A stretch of DNA of 64,000 nucleotides from Candidatus Brocadiaceae bacterium (lineage in GTDB: Bacteria > Planctomycetota > Brocadiia > SM23-32): contig JAAYEJ010000059.1 of the NCBI GenBank assembly GCA_012728835.1, forward strand, positions 1 to 64,000, written 5' to 3'. Position 1 is the stretch's first letter, and each line of letters starts with the position of its first letter. The translations under genes and the position numbers were made by a program. Shown piece by piece: positions 33,589 to 43,007 of the stretch. The notes under the pieces are model-generated. The model was given only the letters and a program-made list of their open reading frames with translations, did no database searches and was not told the origin of the DNA.

Positions 33589-33677
33589 GCCGCGCCGCGG
33601 CCACGGCTCGAGGGAACGGACGCGGCACGTTCCGCACGTTCACCCGCCCGCCGGTCTGCGCGACGACGCGGGCGGCC

Positions 33678-33842
33678 TCAGTCCTCCTCCGGGACGAGCG
33701 ACAGGTCCAGATCAGCGAAGCGGGACTTGCCGAGGTACTCCACCGTCAGGCGCACGTTGGGCTTTCCGTCGGCCAGGGCCTTCTCGATCACTTCGCCAAA
33801 CGCATCGGCGGAAGGAATCGGCGCGCCGCCTCCGCCATGCAT
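33678..33842 (-). CDS. Short hypothetical protein or fragment
   Basis: A 54-residue open frame with plausible coding composition (VRLTVEYLGKSRFADLDLS), ending PEED. Its N-terminus MHGGGGAPIPSADAF is low in complexity, and an in-frame stop lies eight codons upstream. The ribosome site is weak. It follows the LURP-one gene by 40 bases on the same strand, so it might be the last gene of that unit or a remnant. Confidence 0.35.
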   Translation of the reverse strand: MHGGGGAPIPSADAFGEVIEKALADGKPNVRLTVEYLGKSRFADLDLSLVPEED

Positions 33843-33882
33843 ACTACGCACTCGGCGGCAGGTTCATTCAGATATGGCGGCG

Positions 33883-34464
33883 TCAGTTCTGGCGGCCTTC
33901 GATGGCCGACAGCAGCACGCCGGCCGCGATGCCCAGCCGCCGGTCCAGCCGCCGCTCAGTGTCCGCCGAGAAGTCCAGGTCCGTCTTCAACACGAAAAGG
34001 CTGAAAGGCTGCCGTAACTCGAGCACGCGCCGGCCCTCGATCTCCGCGTAGAACGTCTGCGGGATGATCTTGATCAGCAGGCGGCGCACGAGTGCGAGGA
34101 AGGTGCTGTCCTCGCGGATCACGCCGATCTCGTTGTCGTCGGCGTCCAGGATCCGCCAGTCGTCCCGGACCATCGAGCGGAGGCCGCGCCGCTGCAGGGC
34201 GCCCACCTTGCTGTCCGTCGTGGAGTCGACGACGTCGTAAGTCGCCGAGATATCGAGCACCTGCCGGGCCTTCATCATCAGCACTTCCTGCTGTTTGCTT
34301 TCGTCGGTGTAGAGGCGGATGTCCTCTTTCAGGCGGAAGGCCTTCATGTCGGCGTAGAAGGCCAGGTCGCCGTTCGGGTGGTAGATGTGGAAGGCTTGTC
34401 CGAAGACCTTGAACAGCTTGCGGCGGATCACGTAGCGGTCGTGCATCGTTCGGCTGTCGGCCAT
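33883..34464 (-). CDS. LURP-one/tubby-like domain protein
   Basis: A 193-residue protein of the LURP-one-related (LOR) family, a tubby-like beta barrel around a central helix. Characteristic stretches are RYVIRRKLFKVFGQAFHIY near the N-terminus, AFYADMKAFRLKEDIRLY and the later FYAEIEGRRVLELRQPFS. Bacterial members are often single genes of unknown role, some proposed to bind phospholipids. It starts 48 bases after the corA stop on the same strand and may be co-transcribed with it. Confidence 0.85.
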   Translation of the reverse strand: MADSRTMHDRYVIRRKLFKVFGQAFHIYHPNGDLAFYADMKAFRLKEDIRLYTDESKQQEVLMMKARQVLDISATYDVVDSTTDSKVGALQRRGLRSMVRDDWRILDADDNEIGVIREDSTFLALVRRLLIKIIPQTFYAEIEGRRVLELRQPFSLFVLKTDLDFSADTERRLDRRLGIAAGVLLSAIEGRQN

Positions 34465-34512
34465 TCGGCTTCGCCTTTCAGCCCGGTATGCGGCGCCGGC
34501 GCCCCGCCGCGT

Positions 34513-35577
34513 TCAGATCCAGCCCCGCTTCCGGAAGTAGAGCAGCATGCCCCCGGCCACGGCGGCCATGATGCCGAGTGCGCCGAAGTAGCCCCACGTC
34601 CAGTGGAGCTCGGGCATGTGGTCGAAGTTCATCCCGTAGACGCCCGCGATGAAGCTGAGCGGGATGAAGATGGTCGCGATGATCGTCAGGACCTTCATGA
34701 CCTCATTCATGTGGTTGCTGACGCTGGACAGGTACAGCTCCACCATGCCCCCGATCGTGTCGCGGAACGTCTCCACCGTGTCGATGACCTGGATGGTGTG
34801 GTCGTAGACGTCGCGCAGGTAGACGCGGGTCGGCCGGGTCAGCAGGGGCGAGTCCGTCCGCTCGAGCCCGCTGACCACCTCGCGCAGGGGCCAGACGACC
34901 TTGCGCAGGAACAGCACCTCGGACTTGAGGCTGTGCACGTCCTGCAGCGCCGTGGGGCGAGGGTCCTCGATCATGCTGTCGCGAAGGGGTTCGACGGACT
35001 CGCCGAGCTCCTCGCAGACGACGAAGTAGTTGTCCACGATCGCGTCCATGAGCGAGTAGAGCAGGTAGTCGGCGCCCGCCTTGCGCAGGCGGCCCTTTGC
35101 GGAGCGGATGCGCTCGCGGACGATGCCGAACACGTCGCCCTCGCGCTCCTGGAAGGAGAGCACGAACCGCTCGCCGAGGATCAGGCTCACCTGTTCGGCA
35201 TCGACCTGGCGTGTCTCGCGGTTGTACGAGAGCATGCTGAGCACGACGTAGAGGTAGTCCTCATAGTCCTGCTGCTTGGGGCGCTGCCCCGTGCTGACGA
35301 TGTCCTCGATGACCAGGGGGTGGAGCCCGAAGTGCGTTCCCAGTTGCTGGATGAGCGCCACGTCGTGCAGTCCGTCCAGGTTGATCCAGCTCACCGTCTT
35401 GCTGTCGCGGAGGCCGAAGCACTCCTCGGGGGACTCGATCGCCCTCTCCTCGAAGTGGCCTTCGTCGTAGTCGATGACGGAGAGGCGGACCTTCTCGACC
35501 TTCTTCTCGCCGGTGTGGACGGGCGTGCCCGGGGGCAGGCCCGCCTTGCGCGAGCGCCGAATGGAGAACCGCGCCAT
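34513..35577 (-). CDS. corA: CorA-type magnesium/cobalt transporter
   Basis: A 354-residue inner-membrane Mg2+/Co2+ channel. The large cytoplasmic domain is followed by two C-terminal helices; the first ends in the diagnostic YGMNF gate motif (AGVYGMNFDHMPEL). Length and layout are standard. The start at 35577 (MARFSIRRSR) is placed after AAAGGCTGGGA, with a TATAAT promoter about 60 bases upstream. It is divergent from the ABC exporter and precedes the LURP-one gene. Confidence 0.94.
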   Translation of the reverse strand: MARFSIRRSRKAGLPPGTPVHTGEKKVEKVRLSVIDYDEGHFEERAIESPEECFGLRDSKTVSWINLDGLHDVALIQQLGTHFGLHPLVIEDIVSTGQRPKQQDYEDYLYVVLSMLSYNRETRQVDAEQVSLILGERFVLSFQEREGDVFGIVRERIRSAKGRLRKAGADYLLYSLMDAIVDNYFVVCEELGESVEPLRDSMIEDPRPTALQDVHSLKSEVLFLRKVVWPLREVVSGLERTDSPLLTRPTRVYLRDVYDHTIQVIDTVETFRDTIGGMVELYLSSVSNHMNEVMKVLTIIATIFIPLSFIAGVYGMNFDHMPELHWTWGYFGALGIMAAVAGGMLLYFRKRGWI

Positions 35578-35638
35578 CGTCCCAGCCTTTCGGTCTCCGG
35601 GGGCCGCCGGGGCCGGCGGCGGGATCCCTGACGGCAGC

Positions 35639-35667
35639 ATTATAGCAGCGGGACCGGCGGGCCGAAA
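35639..35667 (-). promoter_or_regulatory. Promoter of corA
   Basis: On the minus strand TTTCGG, 17 bases, then a consensus TATAAT (35639-35644). The -35 is weak. Confidence 0.5.
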
Positions 35668-35710
35668 GTGCGGTTTTCGGCGGCCCGGAGGGCCTTCCCG
35701 GGGCGGTTGC

Positions 35711-35739
35711 TTGCATTCGGCGCGGGGGCGGCCGATAAT
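35711..35739 (+). promoter_or_regulatory. Promoter of the ABC exporter
   Basis: TTGCAT (35711-35716), 17 bases, GATAAT (35734-35739), giving a leader of about 30 bases to GTG 35776. Confidence 0.55.
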
Positions 35740-35775
35740 CGGCGGACGGTCGCATTCGCTCATCCGAGGGTCGTT

Positions 35776-38064
35776 GTGGCCGGCTCCGAAGGGACGATAT
35801 CGGGGGCGCAGAGCGGCGTGCTGCTGGGCACGCTTCCGGAGGAGGTGCGCGTCGGGGCCGAGGCTCAGGGCGTGCGGGACGCCGACTGCCTGTTCTGCCT
35901 CTGTTCGGACATCGACCTGGACGGCCGGCGGGAAGACGTGTGGCTGATCGTCACGGGTTCGGCGCTTCTGGCCGTGGCCGACAGCCCCGCCGGCGGCCGG
36001 GTCGCGGCCGGGCCGTTCGCCGTCGACCAGGTGCAGAAGGTGCGGGTGCTCCAGACCGTGGGCAGCGCCTTCCTGCAGGTCATGCTCGGCGGGCTCTACG
36101 TCGACGTGCTGCGCTTCAGCAACTCCCGGCGGGAGTTCTTCCACCGGGCACGCGTGCAGTTGGAGCGGATACTGAACGGCCAGGCGTTCCAGCCGGAGCA
36201 CCTGACCCGGCCGAGCGAGACCACCTGCCCGAAGTGCGGCGTGCCCCTGCCGAACCGCGGCGGCCAGTGCCGCATCTGCACGGGCGGCCACGGCATCGTA
36301 CTGCGATCCCTGGATCTGATGACGCCCTACCGCGGGTTCATCGCCCTCCTGATGGGGCTGATGATCCTGCGCGTCGGCGTGAGCCTGGTGCCTCCGTACC
36401 TGGTGCGGCTCCTGGTCGACGGCGTGCTGCAGCCGCCCCCCGGCCAGGGCATCCCGGGCCATCCGAGCGCCCTGCTGCTGATCTTCGTGCTCGTGCTCCT
36501 GGGCATCCACGCCCTTCAGAGCGGGCTCAACATCGGCATCGGGCGTGCGAGCGCCGCCGTGGGCACGCGCATCACCCGCGAGATGCGCGAGATGCTGCAG
36601 GCCAAGCTCCTGCAGCTCGACGTGTCCTACTACGACCGCCACTCCGTCGGCAGCCTGATGAGCCGCGTGCTCTACGACACGGACTACTTCCAGGGCTTCG
36701 TGGACCAGGTGGCGGGCGGCTTCCTGCTGAACCTGCTCCAGGTGTTCGGCATCTGCATCATGCTGTTCGTGCTCAACCCCTACCTGGCCCTCCTGGTGCT
36801 GCTGCCGGTGCCCCTGGTGGTCATCGGCACACTGGTGTTCCTCCGGCACGTGAAGCCCCGCTACTGGCCCGTGTGGGAGAGCCAGTCGAAGATGAGCCAG
36901 CTCCTGTCCGGCGTCCTGTCCGGCGTGCGCCTGGTCAAGGCGTTCGGGCAGGAACATCGGGAGGAGGAGCGGTTCAGCGAATCGGCCTACTACCTCCTGA
37001 AGGCGCGCCGCCGTCTGAGCTACAGCGTGGCCACCTTCCACCCGCTGATCCAGTTCGCCGCGCTGCTGGGCAGCATGATCATCTGGTACGCCGGCGGCAA
37101 GCTCGTCATCTCCAACCGGCTCTACGGCGCCGGGATCTCGCTCGGCGTGCTGATGGCGTTCTTCAACTACGTCGGCATGTTCTACGGCCCGATCCAGATG
37201 CTCAGCCAGTTCTCCAACTGGATGACCGGCTTCGTGTCGGCCGCCCAGCGTATCTTCGAGGTCATGGACGCCGACGTGGTGCTGAAGGAGAGCCCCTCCG
37301 CCGTGCGTATGCCGACGCTGCGTGGAGAAATCGAACTGAAGGGCGTCTCGTTCGGCTACGATCCGCACAACCCCATCATCAAGAACGTCAGCCTGAAGAT
37401 CGAGCCCGGGCAGTTCATCGGTATCGTGGGAAAGAGCGGATCCGGCAAGACAACGCTCGTGAACCTGATCTGCCGCTTCTACGACGTCCAGCAAGGCCAC
37501 GTGCTGATCGACGGCGTCGACGTGCGGGAGATGTCCCAGGCCGACCTGCACCAGCACGTCGCCCTGGTGCTGCAGGAGCCGTTCCTGTTCCGCTCCAGCA
37601 TCCGCGACAACGTGGCCTACGGGAATCCGGACGCCGGTCCGCAGCAGGTGATGGACGCCGCACGGGCGGCCAACGCCCACGAGTTCATCGCCCGCATGCC
37701 CGCCGCCTACGACCGTCAGGTCGGCGAGCGCGGCGCCGGCCTGTCCGGCGGCGAACGCCAGCGCATCACCATCGCGCGCGCGCTTGTGCGCGACCCCCGC
37801 GTGCTGATCCTCGACGAGGCGACCTCATCGGTCGACACGGAGTCGGAGCAGGAGATCCAGAGGGCGTTGGCCACCCTGGGCCGAGAGCGGACGACGATTG
37901 TCATCGCCCACCGGCTGTCCACGCTCAAGAGCGCCGACCGCATCTTCGTCATGGACGAGGGCCAGATCGCCGAATCCGGCAGCCACGAGGAGCTGATGGA
38001 CATGGCGGGCATCTACTCCAAGCTCGTGCGGATCCAGACCGAGCTGACGCGACTGGAGCTCTGA
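35776..38064 (+). CDS. ABC exporter with N-terminal PH-like domain and zinc ribbon
   Basis: A 762-residue half-size exporter. Residues 1-150 look like a bacterial PH-like fold, then CPKCGVPLPN plus CRICTGG form a zinc ribbon. The membrane domain with about six helices covers roughly 185-480; the ATPase follows with Walker A GKSGSGKTT, LSGGERQR signature, VLILDEATS and AHRLS. GTG 35776 is chosen behind GAGGG. It is four bases from a DUF1854 gene, a pairing seen elsewhere in cyanophycin-associated loci, though no cyanophycin genes are in this window. Substrate unknown. Confidence 0.88.
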   Translation: MAGSEGTISGAQSGVLLGTLPEEVRVGAEAQGVRDADCLFCLCSDIDLDGRREDVWLIVTGSALLAVADSPAGGRVAAGPFAVDQVQKVRVLQTVGSAFLQVMLGGLYVDVLRFSNSRREFFHRARVQLERILNGQAFQPEHLTRPSETTCPKCGVPLPNRGGQCRICTGGHGIVLRSLDLMTPYRGFIALLMGLMILRVGVSLVPPYLVRLLVDGVLQPPPGQGIPGHPSALLLIFVLVLLGIHALQSGLNIGIGRASAAVGTRITREMREMLQAKLLQLDVSYYDRHSVGSLMSRVLYDTDYFQGFVDQVAGGFLLNLLQVFGICIMLFVLNPYLALLVLLPVPLVVIGTLVFLRHVKPRYWPVWESQSKMSQLLSGVLSGVRLVKAFGQEHREEERFSESAYYLLKARRRLSYSVATFHPLIQFAALLGSMIIWYAGGKLVISNRLYGAGISLGVLMAFFNYVGMFYGPIQMLSQFSNWMTGFVSAAQRIFEVMDADVVLKESPSAVRMPTLRGEIELKGVSFGYDPHNPIIKNVSLKIEPGQFIGIVGKSGSGKTTLVNLICRFYDVQQGHVLIDGVDVREMSQADLHQHVALVLQEPFLFRSSIRDNVAYGNPDAGPQQVMDAARAANAHEFIARMPAAYDRQVGERGAGLSGGERQRITIARALVRDPRVLILDEATSSVDTESEQEIQRALATLGRERTTIVIAHRLSTLKSADRIFVMDEGQIAESGSHEELMDMAGIYSKLVRIQTELTRLEL

Positions 38065-38068
38065 GGCG

Positions 38069-38623
38069 ATGGCCGAGCCGAATGCCCCACAGCCCGAAGT
38101 GCCCGATCGCCCCGGACTCGGCGTGCGCTGGCTCCAACCGGAGACGACCCACGTCTTCTCCGGCACCTTCTCCCTGCTCCACTGCACCGTCGAGAGCGAA
38201 GGCATCTACCGCGCCGTCTTCGCCGTCATGCTCTTCCCGATCAGCTACCCGGACCGCTTCATCTCGCTCCGGTATACCGACAGCGAGGACAAGGTGCGGG
38301 AGATCGGCGTGATCGATCGCCTGCGCGACTTCCCCGCCGAGGCCCAGGCGCTTCTGCACGAGAGCCTGCAGAGGCAGACCCATGAGAAGGTGATCGAACG
38401 CATCCACGAGGTGCGCGAGGAGAAGGGCATGCTCTTCTTCCACGTCAAGACGCAGGACGGCTGGGAGAGGTTCGTCATGCCCTGGCGCGGCGATCGGGCC
38501 GAGGACTACAGCGAGGGCGGCAAGCTGCTCCTGGACGCCTACGACAACCGCTACGTCATCCCCGACCTCGCCGCGCTGACCACCGCCGAACGGCGCCAGC
38601 TTACGGCGTACGTCTACTGGTAG
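38069..38623 (+). CDS. DUF1854-family partner of the ABC exporter
   Basis: A 184-residue soluble protein. Typical stretches are VRWLQPETTHVFSGTFSLLH, FPISYPDRFISLRYTDSED, EIGVIDRLRDFP and the C-terminal LLLDAYDNRYVIPDL. DUF1854 proteins accompany ABC exporters of the type at 35776 and are annotated as cyanophycin-metabolism-associated in some proteobacteria; their molecular role is unknown. The four-base spacing to the ABC gene shows a shared transcript. Confidence 0.85.
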   Translation: MAEPNAPQPEVPDRPGLGVRWLQPETTHVFSGTFSLLHCTVESEGIYRAVFAVMLFPISYPDRFISLRYTDSEDKVREIGVIDRLRDFPAEAQALLHESLQRQTHEKVIERIHEVREEKGMLFFHVKTQDGWERFVMPWRGDRAEDYSEGGKLLLDAYDNRYVIPDLAALTTAERRQLTAYVYW

Positions 38624-38632
38624 TCCGCCCGC

Positions 38633-39562
38633 TCAGAACGAGTAGATGAGCTTCAGCCAGCCGGCGGTGCCCTCCGGCCGGTTCTTCGCGTGCATCTCGT
38701 GCTGCAACTTCGCCTCGATGTTCAGCCGTCCCCACTGGTACGAAACCGTGGGGCCGATGGCGAACACCTTCTCCTCGGACCCCGGCAGGCGCCGACCGTC
38801 CTGCTTGTCCTCCGCCATCGACGTCAGGTAGTACCCGCACAGGCCCGCCCGCCACTGCCGCTGCCCGCCCCACGAGTAGCCGAGGTTGTAGTCCAGGTGG
38901 AACTGGTCCCCCTCCTTGTAGTCGAGCCTGCGGTCCTCCGTGTGGATGTCGTACATCAGCTTCGTCGAGGCCGAGAAGCCGCCGGTGCCGATGTAGCTGA
39001 CGGCCACGGCCGGCTCGAACGTCCAGTGGTTGTTGCCGATCGTCACCACGTCCCGGCTGTCGTAGCGGCCGGTCGGACAGATGACGTCCAGCCCCGCCAC
39101 CCAGTGCCACGGCGGCCGGTGCCAGCCCAGCAGGAGGGGGCTCACGTAGACGTCCCCCAGGCCGAACTTGCTCTCGCCGAAGAAGTCGGACTCCATCTCT
39201 TTGTAGATGAACGGGATGACGGCGTGCCAGGCGGGGTTCGCGCCCAGGATCGTGTGCTTGCTCACGTACACGGGGCGGATCACCTGTGCGTAGACGGTGG
39301 CCGTGAAGTCCGTGAACGGCGGGTCGGAAACATGCCCGCCGCGCCGACCCTTCATCTCGTGTGCATGGTAGAGGAAGTTGTAGTCGACCAGGTGCAGGCC
39401 GGGCGGGGGCAAGGCGCCCGCATACCAGCCCTCCGCACCCAGTATGGCCGACGACGCCGAGCGGCAGCCCGGCGCCAGCATGTCGTCGGCCCGCACCGCC
39501 GGCGCCGTCAGGACACCCAACGCCAGCAGGCACGCCGGGGCGACTCCAAACCATGGCCGCAT
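38633..39562 (-). CDS. Outer-membrane protein, SphA/phenol MetA-pathway type
   Basis: A 309-residue exported beta-barrel-like protein with a signal peptide (about 1-25, cleaved after VRA). Alternating aromatic strands, conserved GLGDVYVSPLLLGWH and DVICPTGRYDSRD, and a terminal LIYSF match the family of MetA-pathway outer-membrane proteins associated with uptake of aromatic or hydrophobic compounds. The C-terminal Phe is typical of outer-membrane insertion. It is the only gene of its unit, convergent with the DUF1854 gene and divergent from a beta-helix gene. Confidence 0.83.
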   Translation of the reverse strand: MRPWFGVAPACLLALGVLTAPAVRADDMLAPGCRSASSAILGAEGWYAGALPPPGLHLVDYNFLYHAHEMKGRRGGHVSDPPFTDFTATVYAQVIRPVYVSKHTILGANPAWHAVIPFIYKEMESDFFGESKFGLGDVYVSPLLLGWHRPPWHWVAGLDVICPTGRYDSRDVVTIGNNHWTFEPAVAVSYIGTGGFSASTKLMYDIHTEDRRLDYKEGDQFHLDYNLGYSWGGQRQWRAGLCGYYLTSMAEDKQDGRRLPGSEEKVFAIGPTVSYQWGRLNIEAKLQHEMHAKNRPEGTAGWLKLIYSF

Positions 39563-39645
39563 GCTTCAGGTCCTCCCGCAGGATCCTCGTTCCGCGTCCG
39601 GGCATCGAGCGCCCGGCCACGCGGACGACGTGGCAAAGGGAAGCA

Positions 39646-39675
39646 ATCGTAGTGCCCGAAAGGGGGCAAAGTCAA
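39646..39675 (-). promoter_or_regulatory. Promoter of the outer-membrane protein gene
   Basis: On the minus strand TTGACT, 18 bases, TACGAT, about 90 bases upstream of the start at 39562. Confidence 0.5.
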
Positions 39676-39752
39676 GCCATGGCTCTGTCGGTTGCGGCCG
39701 TCGAGTGCATGGGCCGCGCTCACGGTTGCGCATCGGCGCCCCCGCCACGCTC

Positions 39753-39781
39753 TTGCAGAGCGCGCCGCCCGCCGGTAGCAT
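39753..39781 (+). promoter_or_regulatory. Promoter of the beta-helix gene
   Basis: TTGCAG (39753-39758), 17 bases, TAGCAT (39776-39781), about 90 bases before ATG 39872. Confidence 0.5.
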
Positions 39782-39871
39782 CGGCCGGCATCGGGACGGT
39801 TCCGTGTACAGAACCGGCACCGCCGGCGCGCCGCTCCGCAGCGGGTGTCGCAGCCCTGGAGGAGATCGGCC

Positions 39872-41380
39872 ATGAGACCGATCATCGCGACGGTCGTTCT
39901 GGGTCTGCTGGCGTACGGCGCCTGCGGCGCCGACTACTACGTGTCCATCCAGGGAGACGATGCGGCGGCCGGCACGCCCACCGCGGCCGCCTGGAGGACG
40001 ATCGGCCGGGCGAACGCGGCCCTGAAGGCCGGCGACACGGTGCACATCCGCGGCGGCGTCTACGAGGACGCCATCGCCCCGCAGGCCGACGGCACCGAGG
40101 GCCGCCCGATCGTCTACCGTGCCTACGACGGGGAACCGGTTGTGCTGACCGGTGTGCGACTGGCGGTCTCGATGCAGGATCGGGCGCACGTCGTGATCGA
40201 CGGCATCCACTGCCGCGCGGTGCGTCAGTTCGTCATTCTCGACAACAGCCACCACATCGAGATTGCCAACTGCCGGTTCGAGGGCTCCACCGAGCGCGGG
40301 GGCTGGGTCAACGGCGTGGTGCTGCGCAACGGTTCGCACCATAACCGGATCAGCCGGTGCTGGATCGGGCGCGTGGGCTACTCGACGCGCAATGACGACA
40401 TCGGCGGCACGATGTACATCGGCGACGACAGCCATCGGAACGTGGTGGAACACTGCACCCTGGCCTGCGGCGGACATCACGTGCTGCAGATCGTCTCCGA
40501 TCATAACATCATACGCAACAACTACTTCCACAACGAGAACTGGATGGAGGCCCCGCACCGCGCGGCGACCGGCGGCATGGCGGGCAACCGGAACGTGATC
40601 ATCGAGGGCCGAGGCGGCTGGAACGTCGTGGAGGGCAACGTGATCGCCTTCAGCGGGGTGCCGCCGGACCAGGACGGCTCCTCCGGCATGTCCGTGCGCA
40701 CGCCCCACAACATCATCCGCCGCAACATCTTCCACGACAACGACATGGCGGGCCTGAACGTCTACTCGTCCTCGCGCAGGGCCGAGGTGCGCTCCAACCG
40801 CATCTACCACAACGTCTTCTTCCGCAACGGCCATGCCGCCATGGTGACCTTCGAGCCGTTCCTCAGCGGCCTCTCCCTCTCGCAGCATGGACAGGGAGCC
40901 ATCGCGGGGGTCTCGGTCGTCAATAACCTATTCTGGCGGAACCGCAACGGCGTGGCACTGTCGTTCTACCGCTGCAGTCGGGCCGATCAGGCGGTGCGCG
41001 GCAACTGGGAGGAGGAGGGCGATCCTCTGTTCCTCAACGTCGGCGTGCCCGCCCATCCGCTGCAGCCCGGCGTGCTGGACTTCCGCCTGCATCCGCAGAG
41101 CCCCTGCATCGACGCCGGCGAGTTCCTGACCCGCACGGCCGCCCCCGGCAGCGGAACCGCCATCCCCGTGGAGGATGCCGGCTTCTTCATCGACGGCTAC
41201 GGCGCCGTCGAAGGCGACCGGGTTCAACTGGAGGGGCAGGCGCAGGAGCTGCGAATCCGCCAGGTCGACTACGAGGCCAACGTGCTGCACGTGGACGCGC
41301 CGACGGCCTGGCAGGCCGGCCAGGGCGTCAGCCAGCCCTTCGGCGGCCTCGGCCCCGACATCGGCCTCTTCGAGCACTGA
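39872..41380 (+). CDS. Secreted right-handed parallel beta-helix protein
   Basis: A 502-residue exported protein with a signal peptide (about 1-20). The mature start DYYVSIQGDDAAAGTPTAA and WRTIGRANAALKAGDTVHI is the standard entry to pectate-lyase-like beta-helices, followed by many Asn/His-rich turns (IIRNNYFHNENW, NIFHDNDMAGLNV). It probably binds or cleaves polysaccharide as a lyase, glycosidase or epimerase. No clear catalytic pattern lets me choose. The ATG follows GGAGGAG. Confidence 0.83.
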   Translation: MRPIIATVVLGLLAYGACGADYYVSIQGDDAAAGTPTAAAWRTIGRANAALKAGDTVHIRGGVYEDAIAPQADGTEGRPIVYRAYDGEPVVLTGVRLAVSMQDRAHVVIDGIHCRAVRQFVILDNSHHIEIANCRFEGSTERGGWVNGVVLRNGSHHNRISRCWIGRVGYSTRNDDIGGTMYIGDDSHRNVVEHCTLACGGHHVLQIVSDHNIIRNNYFHNENWMEAPHRAATGGMAGNRNVIIEGRGGWNVVEGNVIAFSGVPPDQDGSSGMSVRTPHNIIRRNIFHDNDMAGLNVYSSSRRAEVRSNRIYHNVFFRNGHAAMVTFEPFLSGLSLSQHGQGAIAGVSVVNNLFWRNRNGVALSFYRCSRADQAVRGNWEEEGDPLFLNVGVPAHPLQPGVLDFRLHPQSPCIDAGEFLTRTAAPGSGTAIPVEDAGFFIDGYGAVEGDRVQLEGQAQELRIRQVDYEANVLHVDAPTAWQAGQGVSQPFGGLGPDIGLFEH

Positions 41381-41396
41381 CCGGCCGCCTGCGGGC

Positions 41397-42869
41397 TCAG
41401 GCCAGGCGCCGGCGGCGGATGCGCTCGCCGATCCGCTGCCAGCGTCCCAGGCGGAAGGCGACGACGGCCAGCAGCCCCGAGAGCACGTTGCCGCCGGCCA
41501 ACGCCGCCCAGACGCCGTGGACGCTGTCCCACTTCGCCGAAAGCCAGTAGGCCGTCGGCACGGTGAACAGGATGACCGCGACGCCCACGATCACCATCGG
41601 GAGGACCGTGTCGCCGCCGCCCGTCATGGCATTGCCCAGCACGAACGAGACGCTGAGCAGCACGAAGGAGAAGCTGAGCCAGCGCAGAAGGCCTGCGCCG
41701 AGATCGCGCACGGCGGGATCGTCGTTGAACAGCCCGACCAGAACGCGTCCGCCGAAGCAGAACGCCAGGCTGAAGCAGAGGACGACGGCGGCCGCCAGGC
41801 CGACGGCGATCCAGGCCGACCGGGCGGCGCGTTGCGGCCGCTGCGCCCCGACGTTCTGCCCGACCAGCGCCGCAGCCGCCGTCCCGAAGCCCATCGACGG
41901 CCCGAAGACCACCATTTGCAGGCGCATGCAGATTCCGAAGGCGGCCACTGCCAACGTGCCGTACCCGGCCACCAGCCGCATGAGCAGCAGGCTGCCGAAG
42001 TTCTGCATAAGCATGCGCCCCGAAGCGAACAGGCCGATGCTCGCGATGGGTGCCATCTGGCGCGGGTGCGGCCGCAGGTCCTGCACGCGGAGGCGGAAGT
42101 GCTCGTGCTCGCCGCCGAAGAACACGCGGATCATGACGGCCAGCGCGACCGTCCGGCCCACGAGCGTGGCCCAGGCCGAACCCGGCACGCCCAGCTCAGG
42201 CACGCCCAGCCACCCGAAGATGAGTATCGGATCGAGCACGATGTTCACCACATTCCCCAGCACCATCGCCAGAAACGGAGTGCGCGCATCGCCCGCCGCG
42301 CGCAGAGAGGCGCCGAAGACGATCATCAGCATCATGGTGGCGCTGCCGCCGGCGACGATGCGCAGGTAGCCGGCGCCCAGCTCCACAACCGTCTCGCTGG
42401 CTCCGAGCAGACGCAGCATGCTGTCCGCCAGGGGGATGCCCAGGGCCGCCACGATGACCGACAGGACGGCGACCATGGACAGGCTCTGGGCGACGACGGC
42501 CGTGGCGTGGTCGCGGTCGCCCGTGCCCATGGCGTTGGCCACCAGGGCCATCGTGCCGCCCGCCACGCCCTGTGTGAGCATCATGATGATCCCGAACATC
42601 AGTCCGCTCATGGAGACGGCGGCGACTGCCGGGGCTCCGAGCTTGCCGACAAAGAACATGTCGACGATGCCGAGGAGGTCGTGGCTGACGAACGCGCCCC
42701 AGGTCGGCATCGCGATGCGGACGATCTCCCTGGGGATGCTGCCCTCCGTCAGGGACGGACCGTCCGGCCGGAGCATCGGCCGGGCAACAGGCGGGGCCGG
42801 GGCCTGGTGTTCCTCCGCCGGCCGCCCGGCCCTGCAGGCGGCCGAGGTCTCTGAACCATCGACAGGCAT
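41397..42869 (-). CDS. MATE-family multidrug efflux transporter
   Basis: A 490-residue inner-membrane exporter with twelve helices in two repeats, using Na+ or H+ gradients to expel drugs or metabolites. Family stretches include IVRIAMPTWGAFV, MFFVGKLGAPAVAAVSMSG and FGAASLRAAGDART-like GASLRAAGDARTPF. The start at 42869 is proposed because an earlier Met (42938) lies within a candidate -10 (TAGAAT on the minus strand at 42937-42942). The N-terminal 40 residues are low in complexity, so a later start is also possible. Confidence 0.9.
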   Translation of the reverse strand: MPVDGSETSAACRAGRPAEEHQAPAPPVARPMLRPDGPSLTEGSIPREIVRIAMPTWGAFVSHDLLGIVDMFFVGKLGAPAVAAVSMSGLMFGIIMMLTQGVAGGTMALVANAMGTGDRDHATAVVAQSLSMVAVLSVIVAALGIPLADSMLRLLGASETVVELGAGYLRIVAGGSATMMLMIVFGASLRAAGDARTPFLAMVLGNVVNIVLDPILIFGWLGVPELGVPGSAWATLVGRTVALAVMIRVFFGGEHEHFRLRVQDLRPHPRQMAPIASIGLFASGRMLMQNFGSLLLMRLVAGYGTLAVAAFGICMRLQMVVFGPSMGFGTAAAALVGQNVGAQRPQRAARSAWIAVGLAAAVVLCFSLAFCFGGRVLVGLFNDDPAVRDLGAGLLRWLSFSFVLLSVSFVLGNAMTGGGDTVLPMVIVGVAVILFTVPTAYWLSAKWDSVHGVWAALAGGNVLSGLLAVVAFRLGRWQRIGERIRRRRLA

Positions 42870-43007
42870 GACTGCTGCGGCTCCCTGCGTGCGTTCGGGG
42901 GGTGCGCCGTCACGAGTGGACAGGTGAAGTCGGTCCATTCTACCGCGACGGCCCGCACACTGCTCGGTCCGGCGCCGGCACGTTTCCGTCCGGGCGCCCT
43001 GCGTAGC

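Noticed and set aside
35578-37680. Upstream extension of the corA frame to over 1000 codons
   Set aside because: It lies antisense to the ABC exporter. CorA begins normally at 35577 with its own promoter, and the extension has no CorA similarity.
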